From the NCBI RefSeq assembly GCF_027943255.1, contig NC_072892.1, positions 161,822,792-161,886,791 on the forward strand: a stretch of DNA of 64,000 nt, read 5' to 3'. Of this stretch, positions 52,841-63,034 are shown one piece after another. This stretch comes from Anastrepha obliqua. Lineage: Eukaryota > Arthropoda > Insecta > Diptera > Tephritidae. Numbering within the stretch: position 1 is the stretch's first letter; every line of letters starts with the position of its first letter. The notes beneath the pieces were generated by a model. That model was not told where the DNA came from. It was given only the letters and a program-made list of their open reading frames with translations, and ran no database searches. A program made the position numbers and the translations under genes.

Positions 52841-53859
52841 TCGCAAGAATCTGTTTGTTCCATATTTCTAAAGTATTCATAGTTATACTATAAAATATTT
52901 GTACCCTTGCAAGTCGCCTAATTTTTACCAATTAATACTTTCCTTCAAATGCTAACGTAAAAAATATTTAAAATCAAATATCTATACCTGAAATTCGTTT
53001 GCTGGAATTATCACCAGACAGCCACCCAAACTAAGCTTCTCAGTCGATTTGAAATATTCATTAAAACGAGCTTTTAATAATGCACGAGGCAAACACTTTG
53101 CCTGCCGGCACCCAAAAAATAACAATAAATCAACTAAATCTATTAAGCAAATACCTGCGCGCCAGTGCGCAGACGATATTTGTTTGAAGGCAAAACAAAA
53201 CTTAAATTTGGCTGAATTTGTTCGAAAGCAAAACAAAACTAAAATTTGGCTGAATTGATAAATCCAATTTTTATTTGCGCAAATTTCGCAGACTTGCAAT
53301 TATTTGGCTTTTGTATGGGACATTTGAATTTTTTAGTTGCATGAATAGGTAGAAAAAGCAACTTAAATTATTCATATGTTCTCTCTGTTATTTAAAATTT
53401 TTCCAATTTGATTTCCAATCCACTTTGGTAGTTTTTTTTTTAGTTAATATATAAGTACATTTGTAACTGTCAAAGTCAACTAAACAAAAAAAAAACCAAC
53501 CTTCAAAAAATTGTGCAAATATTTCAACCGATTTGCTTACTTGAATATGTAGCAAAACAAAAAAAAATATTTCTATAAATAATTATTTTTGCTTTTTATA
53601 CAGAAAAGATCGCATATGTGCGTGGAACTTTAGATAGTAACGCCGTATACTCAGTTTAATTTTTTGAAGGGCTTCAAATTGTCTAGGCACTAAATTTTCA
53701 AAAAATTGTTTCAAATACTTACACCCACTACATGATAAGAATATTGATGTCAAACAAACGAGCCTATCTATATCCAGTTAGTAAAAACAAATTTCGTTTA
53801 GTTTCCACCAAGCCATGTACCTGTATAGAATTTTTAAGGCATCCACTGCGTATACTTTA
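52841..53859. other. No gene seen
   Basis: AT-rich. A pair of frames at 52982-53299 and 53049-53258 includes a 25-base direct repeat word (AAGCAAAACAAAACTxAAATTTGGC) but no recognisable protein. Confidence 0.5.
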
Positions 53860-54480
53860 CTAGCGAAAACCCGCCCGTTCCGCTGGTCGTCTTTAAAAAA
53901 ATCTAGATTAATTAATTAAATTAAGCCGAAAAATACTGTGTGTTTTTTATAAAAATTCTCGCGCATGAATAGTAATGAAAGAAGTTTTGAATAGTATTAG
54001 CAATTAAAAAACGTTTGATGTGATTTACTTTATTACTTTTTTTATTGTAATGCTCTTTGGTATACGTACAATATTCTTCGTTTTTCCATGCATTGTTGAA
54101 TAAATGAACAATACCGATGGCTTACCAACTCTTGAGCATGAAACATAAAGTTGGCCATGAGAAAAACATGGGTATTCTAAATCAATACCACAAATTGATA
54201 AAGTTTGGCCTTGTGAGTTATTAATAGTAATCGCGAATGCAAGGCGAACAGGAAATTGAAGACGTTTGAATTCAAACGGCATATCCGATGGTATCATTGG
54301 TATTCGCGGTAATAAAACGTCTTCACCAGAGTATTTTCCTTTCAAAATTGTTGCTTCAATGACGTTATTCATCAATCTCTTAACTGTTAATCGAGTGCCA
54401 TTACATAGTCGTGGTTGATTTATGTTTCTCAACATAGTAATCGGTGCTCCTATTTTCAAATTTAGCATGTGCATAGATGC
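53860..54480 (-). mobile_element. Helitron 3' part, with terminus
   Basis: On the minus strand the element ends AGCGGAACGGGCGGGTTTTC, GCTAG, that is a short AGCG/CGCT stem followed by the CTAG terminus (CTRR rule), and the next base is T as Helitron A/T target sites require. The 3' coding end is at 54025-54474. The rest of the element upstream of 54480 is missing. Confidence 0.75.
54025..54474 (-). pseudogene. Helitron helicase C-terminus (149 codons, open)
   Basis: MLRNINQPRLCNGTRLTVKR, MPFEFKRLQFPVRLAFAITI, NNSQGQTLSICGIDLEYPCF (motif V) and SHGQLYVSCSRVGKPS (motif VI, SRVG intact) form the end of a PIF1-type Helitron helicase. It resembles 231-647 at about 70% identity by eye but is clearly a separate copy, and it has no internal stop. 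ATPase motifs I-IV are absent, so it cannot function alone. Confidence 0.88.
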
Positions 54481-54920
54481 GCTCCCATTTACACATAAAC
54501 AACAACATCAATCGTATGATACATACACTTCGTCGTGTACGAAAAAGCGGAGAAGGAGAAGAGAACTGTTCTATTCCCCTCCGCTTTAACCCAGCTATGT
54601 GTTCAGGTGCAAATGACTTTTTTGCGTTAAGACTGATATAAAATAAGTTCTATTTACTCTTCTTAAATTTATATAAACTTTTCCATATTTGCTTCAACCG
54701 TATATTTGTGAGTACACAGGTAATACGTAAATATATGAGTGATATAGGTAATATCTCATATTAGCATAACCTCTCTACAAAAAATTAAGGAAACGATCAC
54801 CAATCAGGGCCGGCAATGATACAATGAATTTTTCACTATATCTGACTTCAGATTAGCGTTTATATAATAAGCGTATATGTAACATTTTAAAATTTTTTTA
54901 ATTTTTAATAATAAGTGGTC

Positions 54921-55118
54921 TTCCTGTTCCTCTTCCTCTTTCTTTTTCTCTTTCTCTTTCTCTTTCTCTTTCTCTTTCTCTTTCTCCTTCTCTTTCTCTT
55001 TCTCTTTCTCTTTCTCTTTCTCTTTCTCTTTCTCTTTCTCTTTCTCTTTCTCTTTCTCTTTCTCTTTCTCTTCCTCTTCCTCTTCCTCTTCCTCTTCCTC
55101 TTCCTCTTCCTCTTCCTG
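54921..55118. repeat. Hexanucleotide satellite (CTCTTT)n / (CTCTTC)n
   Basis: About 33 units, changing from CTCTTT to CTCTTC in the last 50 bp. The Phe/Leu 68-codon frame over it is an artefact. Confidence 0.97.
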
Positions 55119-55199
55119 TAGCTATTCCTTTTCCTCTTCCATCTCCAGCTCCACCTCCTTTCTTTATCCCGGAAACGGGCAGTAAAAATTACTTCACTT

Positions 55200-55430
55200 A
55201 AAAGCTTTCATCAACAGCTTCCATCTGATACCCATATTGTACAAACACATCCAAGGGTACCTTGGTCCACCTTTTCGGCTATATCTCGAGACCCTAATCA
55301 CTCAGAGATCTAAAAAATACTCTGTATTAAAGCACTCATCAGTAGCTTTGATTTGATACCCACAATGTAAAAACACATCCTAGGGTTACCCGGGTCCTCG
55401 TTTTGGCCTTCGGCAGCGCCACCTGGTGGC
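55200..55430 (+). repeat. Two direct copies of a ~125 bp unit
   Basis: 55204-55320 and 55331-55430 share TTTGATACCCA, ACAxACACATCC, AGGGTTACC and TGGTCC/GGGTCC words in the same order, about 75% identical. This repeat is followed by a TATATA patch and CATAATAATCGGCCCAGCC. I suspect it belongs to a Helitron-like untranslated region but have no proof. Confidence 0.55.
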
Positions 55431-55599
55431 GAGTGGAATCAATAAGCATATTATACTAACCTTCTCCATGGAAAAAAAAATATATATATATACCAAATTT
55501 CATAATAATCGGCCCAGCCACACACAAAATTGTTTATTTAATGCCTGGATTTTTTTTACGGTTTTTATTAATTTTTATTTTAAATCGTTGTACATTTGC

Positions 55600-56090
55600 A
55601 CTTAGGTTAAAAAATATCGCGGTAAGGTATGCCTGTCGTAAAAGGCCACTAAAATCAGGCAGGAGAGGAATGGGCTCGGCTCGAAATACCTCATATACCC
55701 CGAGTACCTCCAGCGGCAGGGCTGTAAAGCAAATCAGCATCGAGACCACTAAAATCCTGATTGCGGTATACTGGAAAATATTTTTAGATTAGGAAGTCTA
55801 TGGGCTGGTGAAAGTACAGGAGGGTGACACCTCACTGAAATGGCTGTTATGCTAATGCTACAATCGTCTTCGTCTCTTCAAACTCTGGCAAGCCTTCGGG
55901 TTCCTTACACCGTCACCATTAAGTTGGTAATGCAGGCTCAGTTGAGAAATCCTGACTAGTTCCTGTTCTGGTTCTGAACTCTATTGCCCATGAAGTGTAG
56001 AGTTAACCCTCGCATGGCCTCCCTGCTCGCATAGATAACCATCGGGAAACTGCACTTTCGTGTAAGGATAGCGGCCTGAAGTCGGGACTC
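55600..56090. other. Possible LINE 5' region, unassigned
   Basis: CGCGGTAAGGTATGCCTGTC, GTAAAAGGCCACTAAAATCA is a phrase I associate with the start of some insect LINEs. The following 450 bp is GC-richer than its surroundings and has no open frame of note. Low certainty. Confidence 0.3.
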
Positions 56091-56194
56091 AAAAGAATTG
56101 ATTAGGAATAGTTAGTAGCATCTCTTCGAAAAACGCAAACCAAGTTTCAGACAGATCGGTATATTTCTTTGTGTTTGACCTTCGTTTGAATTGA

Positions 56195-56472
56195 GTGATT
56201 TTAAGTCGAGTGATTTCACATTTCCAGCACGACAAAGCACCAGCTCACACCCCAGCAGTTGGGGTTGCAAAATTAATGGAAACAGGGGTTCAACTTGTTT
56301 CGCATCCGACCTATTCTCAAGACTTGGCCCCTTCGGTTCGCTCGGACTACTATTTGTTGCCCAATTTGAAGGCATGGCTGGCTGAAAAAATATTTTACTC
56401 AAACAAGGAGGTTACTGCAGAAACGAATGGCAATTTTTTACAATTGGACAGTGTTGGGCAAAGTACTTTTAT
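56195..56472 (+). pseudogene. Mariner (DD34D) transposase fragment
   Basis: Encodes HFQHDKAPAHTPAVGVAKLM (second Asp block) and VQLVSHPTYSQDLAPSVRSD, YYLLPNLKAWLAEKIFYSNK (third Asp block with a three-residue insertion), then EVTAETNGNFLQLDS. Cut off at about 56472 where another mariner begins. The 5' half is missing. Confidence 0.85.
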
Positions 56473-56473
56473 A

Positions 56474-57736
56474 TTGGGTATGGGAATAAATTGCCGTCCT
56501 TTCTTAGCCACAGTTACGAGTTATTTATGCAATTAATGTGATTGATACTGTCATTGGAAGCTACAACTTTACTCCATCTTTTAGGCAGCCTACCGATTCC
56601 TTTAACGAAAAATCCGAGTTCTTTTGACTTAATCCATTCATTGAGCCAGTTTGCGATGCTCTGTTAAGAAGTGCACCGCTCTTCAATAAGGGCTGACTGC
56701 ATTGATCGGAGCAGATGGTAATCCGAAGGTGCCTTGTCTGAGCAAGATTCAGTTCCTCTAAATATTTCTGAACCGATTTAGCAAAGTGTGGCCTGGCGTT
56801 GTCATGCAGGAAAATCAGTTTGTCATGTCTACCGCCCCATTGCGGCCGCTTTTCTTTGAGAGCTTCGCATTCAAACGCATTAGCTGCAGTCGATAACGAT
56901 CGCCAGTGATGGTTTCAGATGGTTTAAGAAGTTCGTAATAGATGGCATCCTTCTGATCCCACCAGATGCGCAGCATAACCTCTGAAGCATGAATATTTTT
57001 TTTTCACTGTCGATGGACTTGGTTCACCTGGGAGGCTCTAACATTTTCAACGCTTAGCGTTATCATAATAGATCAATTTTTCTTCGGCAGTAACGATGCG
57101 ATGCAGATAAACCTTTTTTGCCGTTCAAGAAGCATCTCACACGTCACCAAACGTCTCTCGATATCAAAAATTCCTCTCCTTCAATTGATGTGGCACCCAG
57201 TTACCTGCTTTCTGGACCATTCCCATCGCGTGCAAACGTTTACCGGCGGTTGATCTGTCAGCACACATTTCTTTAAACATATCCTCAAGCGTTCGACATG
57301 CGCCTTCATCCAATAATTTTTGTAGTTCAGTATTTTCAAGTTTTTTCGGTGCCTTTTCGGTGCTCCTTCGCTCGTTCGATCTTCACCACTTACGTCGAAA
57401 TTGCCACTTTGGAAGCGTCGAAACCACTCTTTATAAGTTGTATTTGATGGACCGTAGTAACCGTAATTATTGGTAATTACACGACACGTTTCAGCTGCAC
57501 TTTCCTTTAGCAGCTAATAACGAAACATGACCTCCCGCAAATGCTGTTTTTTCAGGACGAACGTAGACAATTTCGCCCTTAAATAAAAAAGGAGCTTCAA
57601 GAGAATGCCAACTACTGCGATCGAGATCTCACATATACACCTTCAAATCATCCGTATATTACCAGAGCGAACACAAAAATAGTATCAGCAGCGACACTTC
57701 TTTTACGAAAACGGAAACGTACTCCCATACCCAATA
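56474..57736 (-). mobile_element. Mariner relic, about 1.26 kb, both ends visible
   Basis: Left end TATTGGGTATGGGAATAAAT and right end (minus strand) TATTGGGTATGGGAGTACGT form an imperfect inverted repeat, flanked by TA. Size is near full length. It lies at the 3' edge of the mariner fragment at 56195-56472, having inserted into it or beside it. Confidence 0.8.
56560..57570 (-). pseudogene. Mariner transposase, heavily mutated
   Basis: On the minus strand, in shifting frames: REVMFRY and AAETCRVITNNYGYYGPSNT, then EWFRRFQSGNFDVSGEDR (DNA-binding region, about 57360-57570); GDRYRLQLMRLNAKL, then HDNARPH-like codons (second Asp region, about 56800); and SDYHLLRSMQSALIEERCTS (third block, about 56700). 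Dozens of frameshifts and stops. Assignment is from motif order. Confidence 0.72.
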
Positions 57737-57949
57737 TAAAATAAATCTGAGGCTATGTCGAAGAATAAAGAAATGTTTAGCCGAAACAGTTCAGTAATTT
57801 TTATTTTTTATCTTCAAACGATCCTCGTTTGCAGCATTACTATATTACATCAAATCAATAGTCTTCGAAGAATGCGAAATTTGTTCTGAATACCTTCTAC
57901 TATCGCATGAAGTTACGTTTCAAAGCCATTAATGGATTATTGTCGCATA

Positions 57950-58085
57950 TTGCCGAGGGGTGGGTGTTATTAGAAAAAAAAAATTTTCTATCATTTTGCT
58001 CGTTCATGCACAGAGATGCAAACCTACGCACTCCTGAATGGTAGTCATGCACCAACCCATTTGTCTACGGCGTCCGCTAACAGAT
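57950..58085 (-). repeat. tRNA-like SINE copy 4 (minus strand, 5' part)
   Basis: Read on the minus strand it begins GCGGACGCCGTAGACAAATG, GGTTGGTGCATGACTACC, has a degraded B box (GTAGGTTTGCATCTC), and ends at CACCCCTCGGCAATATG. The 3' two-thirds is missing. Confidence 0.8.
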
Positions 58086-59441
58086 AGGGGGATTAATTTT
58101 TGCGCCAATTTGTACTATTAAGGGTTTAGGGATAGTAAGAATTTTCAAAAAAACATGGATTGCATATTTAAAGCATTGCAAAGTATAATATCTTAAAAAT
58201 ATTGTGTGAAAATTTGAAGTGAATCCGACAAATAGTTTTTGAGTTATTCAACAATTATCAAAGCGCGCTCGGGCGCTCCGGAGCAGATAGCAAAACTTTA
58301 AGTGCATTTTTCTCAAAACTATGTTTATTGAACTGATGATCACTGTAACGTAAAAACCGCTTGTTAGATTTCAATAAAATTGATACTGCTTTTGAAAAAC
58401 ATAAAAACTCGTGCCTGCCCGAAGGATTTTTTTTTCAAAAATTTCGATTTTTTTTAAGAATTAATTGTCGGTTTCTTCTCGAAAATCTGAAAAATATTTC
58501 CTGAGGCCGCCATATTGTTAATTTGTAAACAGCTGGACCAAATCTACGACCTCTAATCGGTCATTTAAGATGTTAATTTTCACTCTAGCGTCATGTAATT
58601 TTGTAAATATTATATTTCTATAATTTTCACGGGCACGATCACGACTGAACCGATTCGATCATTAACCTCATGAGCCATTTTAAATCGTCATATTTAAGTG
58701 ATGAATATAAAATCTAAAATCTACATTTCTTCTAACTTGAAACCTGTGCACCTGTGTAACACTGGAAATGTAGATAGAGCATAGCCTTAAGCGGTCAATT
58801 TCAAGCATGAATAACTCAAGAATAACTTTGGACAGCAAACGTCACTCACCTTCTACCAACCAGCTTAGCTTAGTAGTTTACCCTTTTCGATGTATTCATT
58901 TTTATGGGCTTTTGTGTTCAATCAAATAACGTAATAAAAGTTGAAAAGTTTGCTAGACTAGTAAATTTATTTAGTTCTCATTTTTTTCACATTCACTTTT
59001 CCAAATACCGCATTAACAAATTTAACTCTTTATTACTTTTTAATTCCGAAAACTCTCGGCAAAACTCGTCAGACACAACTTTAAGATGCCCTTGAAACAT
59101 TGTTGCCTTTTCACTGCTTAATCGTATTACAAGCTTTTCTTTGCGCATCAATGAAGTTTATTGTATGTTGCCAGGCAGGCAGACTATGGTCGTAATGACA
59201 TACCTGCACATACATACGCATAAACATATGTACATAAGTTATAACCTTGCAGTAACATCGACTAGTACCGAAATGATGCGCTACTAGTGAATTAAGGGGT
59301 ATTAAGTGGGACTATACCAAGACTACTCCATTTCCGATAGCTAGTACATCAGCAAGTGTTATACCTATATGTTTTAAATGTATTATAAGTATATAAGTTG
59401 AACAGAAAAAGTGAATTTTATCTCAAAATACATCAAATAGA
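58086..59441. other. No gene seen
   Basis: AT-rich. A TTAAGGGTTTAGGGATAG word at 58118 resembles the ends of TTAA elements, but no inverted partner was found. Phrases such as GAGTTATTCAACAATTATC recall the interior of those elements. Confidence 0.45.
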
Positions 59442-59760
59442 CGGCCGCCGTAGCCGAATGGGTCAGTGTATGATTACGATTCGAGAGTGCCTGAGCTGGA
59501 AATTTGGGGGAATAAAACACTAAAATGTTAGAAGATGTGTTTTCTAATAGTAATCGCCCTAGGCAGACAATTGCAAACCTCCGAGTGCATTTCTGTCCTA
59601 AAAATGATTTTCATAAAAAACCCATCTGGCGTTCGGAGACGGCATAAAAGCTGCAAGACAACTCATTTGTGGAAAACATCAAGACGCACACCACAAATAG
59701 GAGGAGGAGCGCAGCCAAACACCCAAAAAGGCTGTACGCGCCAATTATATATAAAACAAA
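59442..59760 (+). repeat. tRNA-like SINE copy 5 (plus strand)
   Basis: Starts CGGCCGCCGTAGCCGAATGG, has CGCCCTAGGCAGACAATTGC, ACCTCCGAGTGCATTTCTG, GACGCACACCACAAATAGGA and GGAGGAGCGCAGCCAAACAC, all in the order of copy 2 (3546-3867), and ends GTACGCGCCAATTAT. The B-box region is degraded. No clear target duplication. Confidence 0.85.
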
Positions 59761-59769
59761 AATTTTTTA

Positions 59770-60015
59770 CTTAAATCGATAGTACAGTCCATATAATTTA
59801 ATGTTTGAAGATTATTTCATGCAAATGTTGACCGCGACTGCGCTTCAAATTGTCCATCTCACATTAATTGAAGCAGTCTTGTCTGAATAGACATGAGCTT
59901 TACCATAGCCCCACAAAAAATAGTCTAAAGGCGTTATATCGCACGATCTGGGTGGCCAATTGACAGGTCCCGAACGTGAAATAAAATGTTCCAAATATGA
60001 TTCAATAGTGATGGT
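59770..60015 (-). pseudogene. DD41D transposase C-terminal region
   Basis: The minus frame 59845-60108 carries YLEHFISRSGPVNWPPRSCD, ITPLDYFLWGYGKAHVYSDK (third catalytic Asp and tail). 59770-59845 continues in another frame with the NWTxRxRRSRGQHLHEIIF-like tail and the same ATTTAATGTTTGAAGATTAT end as at 44810. Upstream part of the gene is missing. Confidence 0.8.
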
Positions 60016-60141
60016 ATCTATTTCAGCCCAGATGCCATAAACTCCAAGTTTGTCCAAATGCGGAAGACAAAGAGCAAATATTATCATCTCAATAATAAAA
60101 CATGTCACATTAGCTTATTGGGCAATTTTGACCTTCATATA

Positions 60142-60669
60142 CAGGGTAGCCAATATTCGACAGACCCATCTGGCAACCCTGTATCTTTTGACAGAGACGT
60201 CAAATCGCTTAATGACATACCGCGTTGGAAGCGCCAGTCCAAACTAATTTTTACCATGGGACAATGTACGCCCCGCGAGCGATCCAAAATTGTTGAAATT
60301 TACATTCAACAAAAGAAGTCAATTATGAAAACTCAACGTGCGTATAAAAAATTAAATAATGTGAAAAGTGCGCCTTCTAAGAACACCATTAAACGTTTGT
60401 ACGAAAGGTTTTCGACTGGTGATGCTCTTTCTAATCCAAAGAGGTCAAATTAAAACTGACCAAGGCGTCGCCAAGGACATTTCAGAATCGCCGTTCTCAG
60501 CAGATGGGCATTGCTCGGACCACTTTACAACGAATTATCCGCATTGATTTGCATTTACTATATTCCCGTATAAGATTCAATTGACGCAAAGATTGTTGCC
60601 TGCGGACAAGCCTCGTCGATTGGAATGGGCTCAAAAACTACATGGGTCCGTCGAATATGGGCAACCCTG
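60142..60669 (+). mobile_element. DD41D mariner deletion derivative, 528 bp, TA-flanked
   Basis: Ends CAGGGTAGCCAATATTCGAC and (minus strand) CAGGGTTGCCCATATTCGAC, both next to TA (60140-60141, 60670-60671). The gene starts at ATG 60256 (MGQCTPRERSKIVEIYIQQK) and includes PSKNTIKRLYERFSTGDALS, the helix-turn-helix; it breaks at about 60450 and ends near IFPYKIQLTQRLLPADKPRR before the right terminus. The catalytic domain is deleted. Confidence 0.88.
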
Positions 60670-60719
60670 TACATGACTCCGTACTTTAGATGGGAAAGAA
60701 GGTTTCGCACTACAATTGA

Positions 60720-61586
60720 AAAGGAGGAATGGCACAAAGGAGGAGGGATAGCACTTTTCACATCTGCACAGGCGGCTCTAAAACTTTTGACGGAGTGGGA
60801 GCGGGTATTTACTGCTCAAAACTAGGGATAAGGCAGCCTATCAAGCTGCCAGACCACAGCAGTATTTTCCAAGCGGAAGTTTTTGCTGTGGTCTAGCCTA
60901 CACTAGAACAAGAAAGAACTCAACAATTAATAATACGCGGATGGTCAAGCTATAATAAAAGCAATAAGCTCATATTGAATTAAATCCAAGACTGTTCGAC
61001 GGAGCAGGAAGGCCATAGAAAGGCTAGCGGCAAACAGTAGGCTACTGGGTACCTGGTCACAAAGGCATTATGGGAAACAAAATAGTAGATGGGAAAGCAA
61101 AAAGTACTGTTAGACTACCTTTTGAACAAGAAAACGACATACCAAAACTGCTAAATACTATGTATATACAATGAAATGGACGACTACATGAAAAGGCGAG
61201 TGGAAGCTAGGTGGACTAATCTAGCCAAATGCAAAACAGCAAAAGTTATGTGTAGAACTAACGACAAAAAACTGACTCAATCTCACGAAAGTATTGCAGA
61301 ACTATCATAGGTATGCTGAGAGGTCATAATCTATTGGCTGCACATGTGTATGTACAAGATTGGGATTGCTAACACGGACAAATGCAGAAAATGCAGAGAG
61401 GATGTTGAGGAAACTTTAGAACACCTTCTGTGCGTTTGTCCGGCATTATTAAAAACGCGTTTAAAATGCCTGGGAGCCCCACTGTTTGAGGGTCTAGAGG
61501 ATGTCTCAAAAGCGGATCTCCCAGCGATGCTTAGATTCGGCAAAAGCGCTGACATCCTACATGATGGCTACTTTCGTTATTCATAG
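60720..61586 (+). pseudogene. I-superfamily LINE: RNase H to C-terminal knuckle
   Basis: 60750-60900 reads HICTGGSKTFDGVGAGIYCS, SSIFQAEVFAVV: the RNase H start, in which the usual TDGS Asp is Gly (GGC). 60935-61080 has a frame-shifted DGQAIIKAIS-like block and GYLVTKALWET for the GHKG block. 61344-61586 is open: KIGIANTDKCRKCREDVEET, LEHLLCVCPALLKTRLKCLG and APLFEGLEDVSKADLPAMLR, stop. The 3' UTR ends ACTTAACCTAACCTATG near 61668. RT is missing. Confidence 0.87.
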
Positions 61587-61669
61587 AGATCGGTCTCCAT
61601 CTGGTATCGCTAGGGACCTAAAGATCTATGCGTGGTGTTGTCCACCAGGCTAACTTAACCTAACCTATG

Positions 61670-62560
61670 CCTAGGTTTACCAAGCTTAATAGGTATTGTT
61701 TAGACTCCGTTTGGTAACCTTTGGAAGCTAACCTAAGTAAGTAGCAAACAGGGTATTCTGGCGAGAACCTGCGGAAATCTTGGAACCTTGGAAAAAGTAT
61801 CGGATGCCTTGACAATTTTTTTGTATACCCCATTGGTGCTAAAAAATTCCAATATAAAGATTAAAAAAAATAAAATTCGATACATTCTTCGACTATATTA
61901 TGCCCGAAGTGATAAGTCAAGGCACGCTGCTGAAAAAAATGTGCTGTGGAATAGAACAGCAGATAGGTGGCGCTGACGATTCCATTATGGTAAAGGGAAA
62001 AATGAGACCAATCATCGGTAATGTCAATGAAATCATGAAAATCGTGGTAATGCGCAGCTTTGTGAACACTTATTCTTAGCCGGAAAAGCATTTGGAACGA
62101 CTTCAATGGGCCTGATCTCAAGAAGGAGTTGGATGTGTGTTAAATATGGACTAGTCCATTAACTGGTAACATATTGACAAATATGCTGTTTGCCAGTTGA
62201 TCGCAGTAAAAAAGGAAGCAGCCAACTACTTCCGCTTCAAGGAAAATCAGTCGTAAGTTAGCTCAAAACTATTAGATTTGACTGCAAGCGAATCGCCGCT
62301 ACTCACAACTTAAATAGTGAAGCGTTTCGCAATTGACGCATTCGCACTAGTCGTGAACCAGACCTATGTTCCAGTAGTTACGATTTTCCCTGCTTTACAA
62401 CATTTAATACCATGCATACATATACGCATACACTTGCAGGCAAACAACTATTAAAAGTTCCATTATAACATTAACAACAACAGCAGTTGCAATTGTACTT
62501 TTTAATTACTTTACAGTCAGCTGCAGTGTTGCCAAAAAGTATTCGAATACGATATACTTA
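61670..62560. other. No gene seen
   Basis: AT-rich, mixed; the 60-86 codon frames on both strands have no recognisable motif. Confidence 0.5.
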
Positions 62561-62562
62561 CT

Positions 62563-62645
62563 TGCGTATGTATGTGTGTCTATATGTATGTATGTGTGGA
62601 TGTGTGCATGCATGTGTGGCTGTATGCATGTATGGATCTGTGTAT
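62563..62645. repeat. TATG/TG compound microsatellite
   Basis: GTATGTATGTGTG-type repeats with CATG interruptions; frames across it on both strands are artefacts. Confidence 0.92.
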
Positions 62646-62835
62646 TTCCACTCTCACATCCTGTAATACACTCTCCGGTGTCTTTGTAGGCAGCTTTCCC
62701 CATACCCTCGGTTATCTCCTCCCGGCCGGTTCATCATATTTCTTGCTTTGCAATGGTTGTAAACGGACCTCTTAGTCATTTTTATTTCGTGTTAATTAAA
62801 TTTTACAGAAATTTCATTTGCGCCATTGCGTCAGG

Positions 62836-62880
62836 CAGCCAACCAACCAGCCAACCAACGAAGCGACCAGCCAGGCAGCC
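62836..62880. repeat. CCAACCAG minisatellite patch
   Basis: CAACCAACCAGCCAACCAAC, GAAGCGACCAGCCAGGCAGC: a short imperfect repeat of CAACCAGC-like units in a GC-richer patch. Confidence 0.7.
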
Positions 62881-62997
62881 GTCGAAATTCGAGCGCATTC
62901 CAGCTTAACCGTAGCGGTTGCCCCCCACCGCAATGGACAACGCATTCACCAAAAGCCAAGGCATGAATAAATGAATGGATGAATTAGTGCGTGGATG

Positions 62998-63034
62998 TGT
63001 GAGTGTGTGTGTATCTGTATGTGTGTGTGTGTGA
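62998..63034. repeat. GT microsatellite
   Basis: GTGTGAGTGTGTGTGTATCT then TGTGTGTGTGTG. Confidence 0.95.

Noticed and set aside
54915..55121. 68-codon Phe/Leu ORF resembling a membrane protein
   Set aside because: Translation of a CTCTTT/CTCTTC hexanucleotide satellite.
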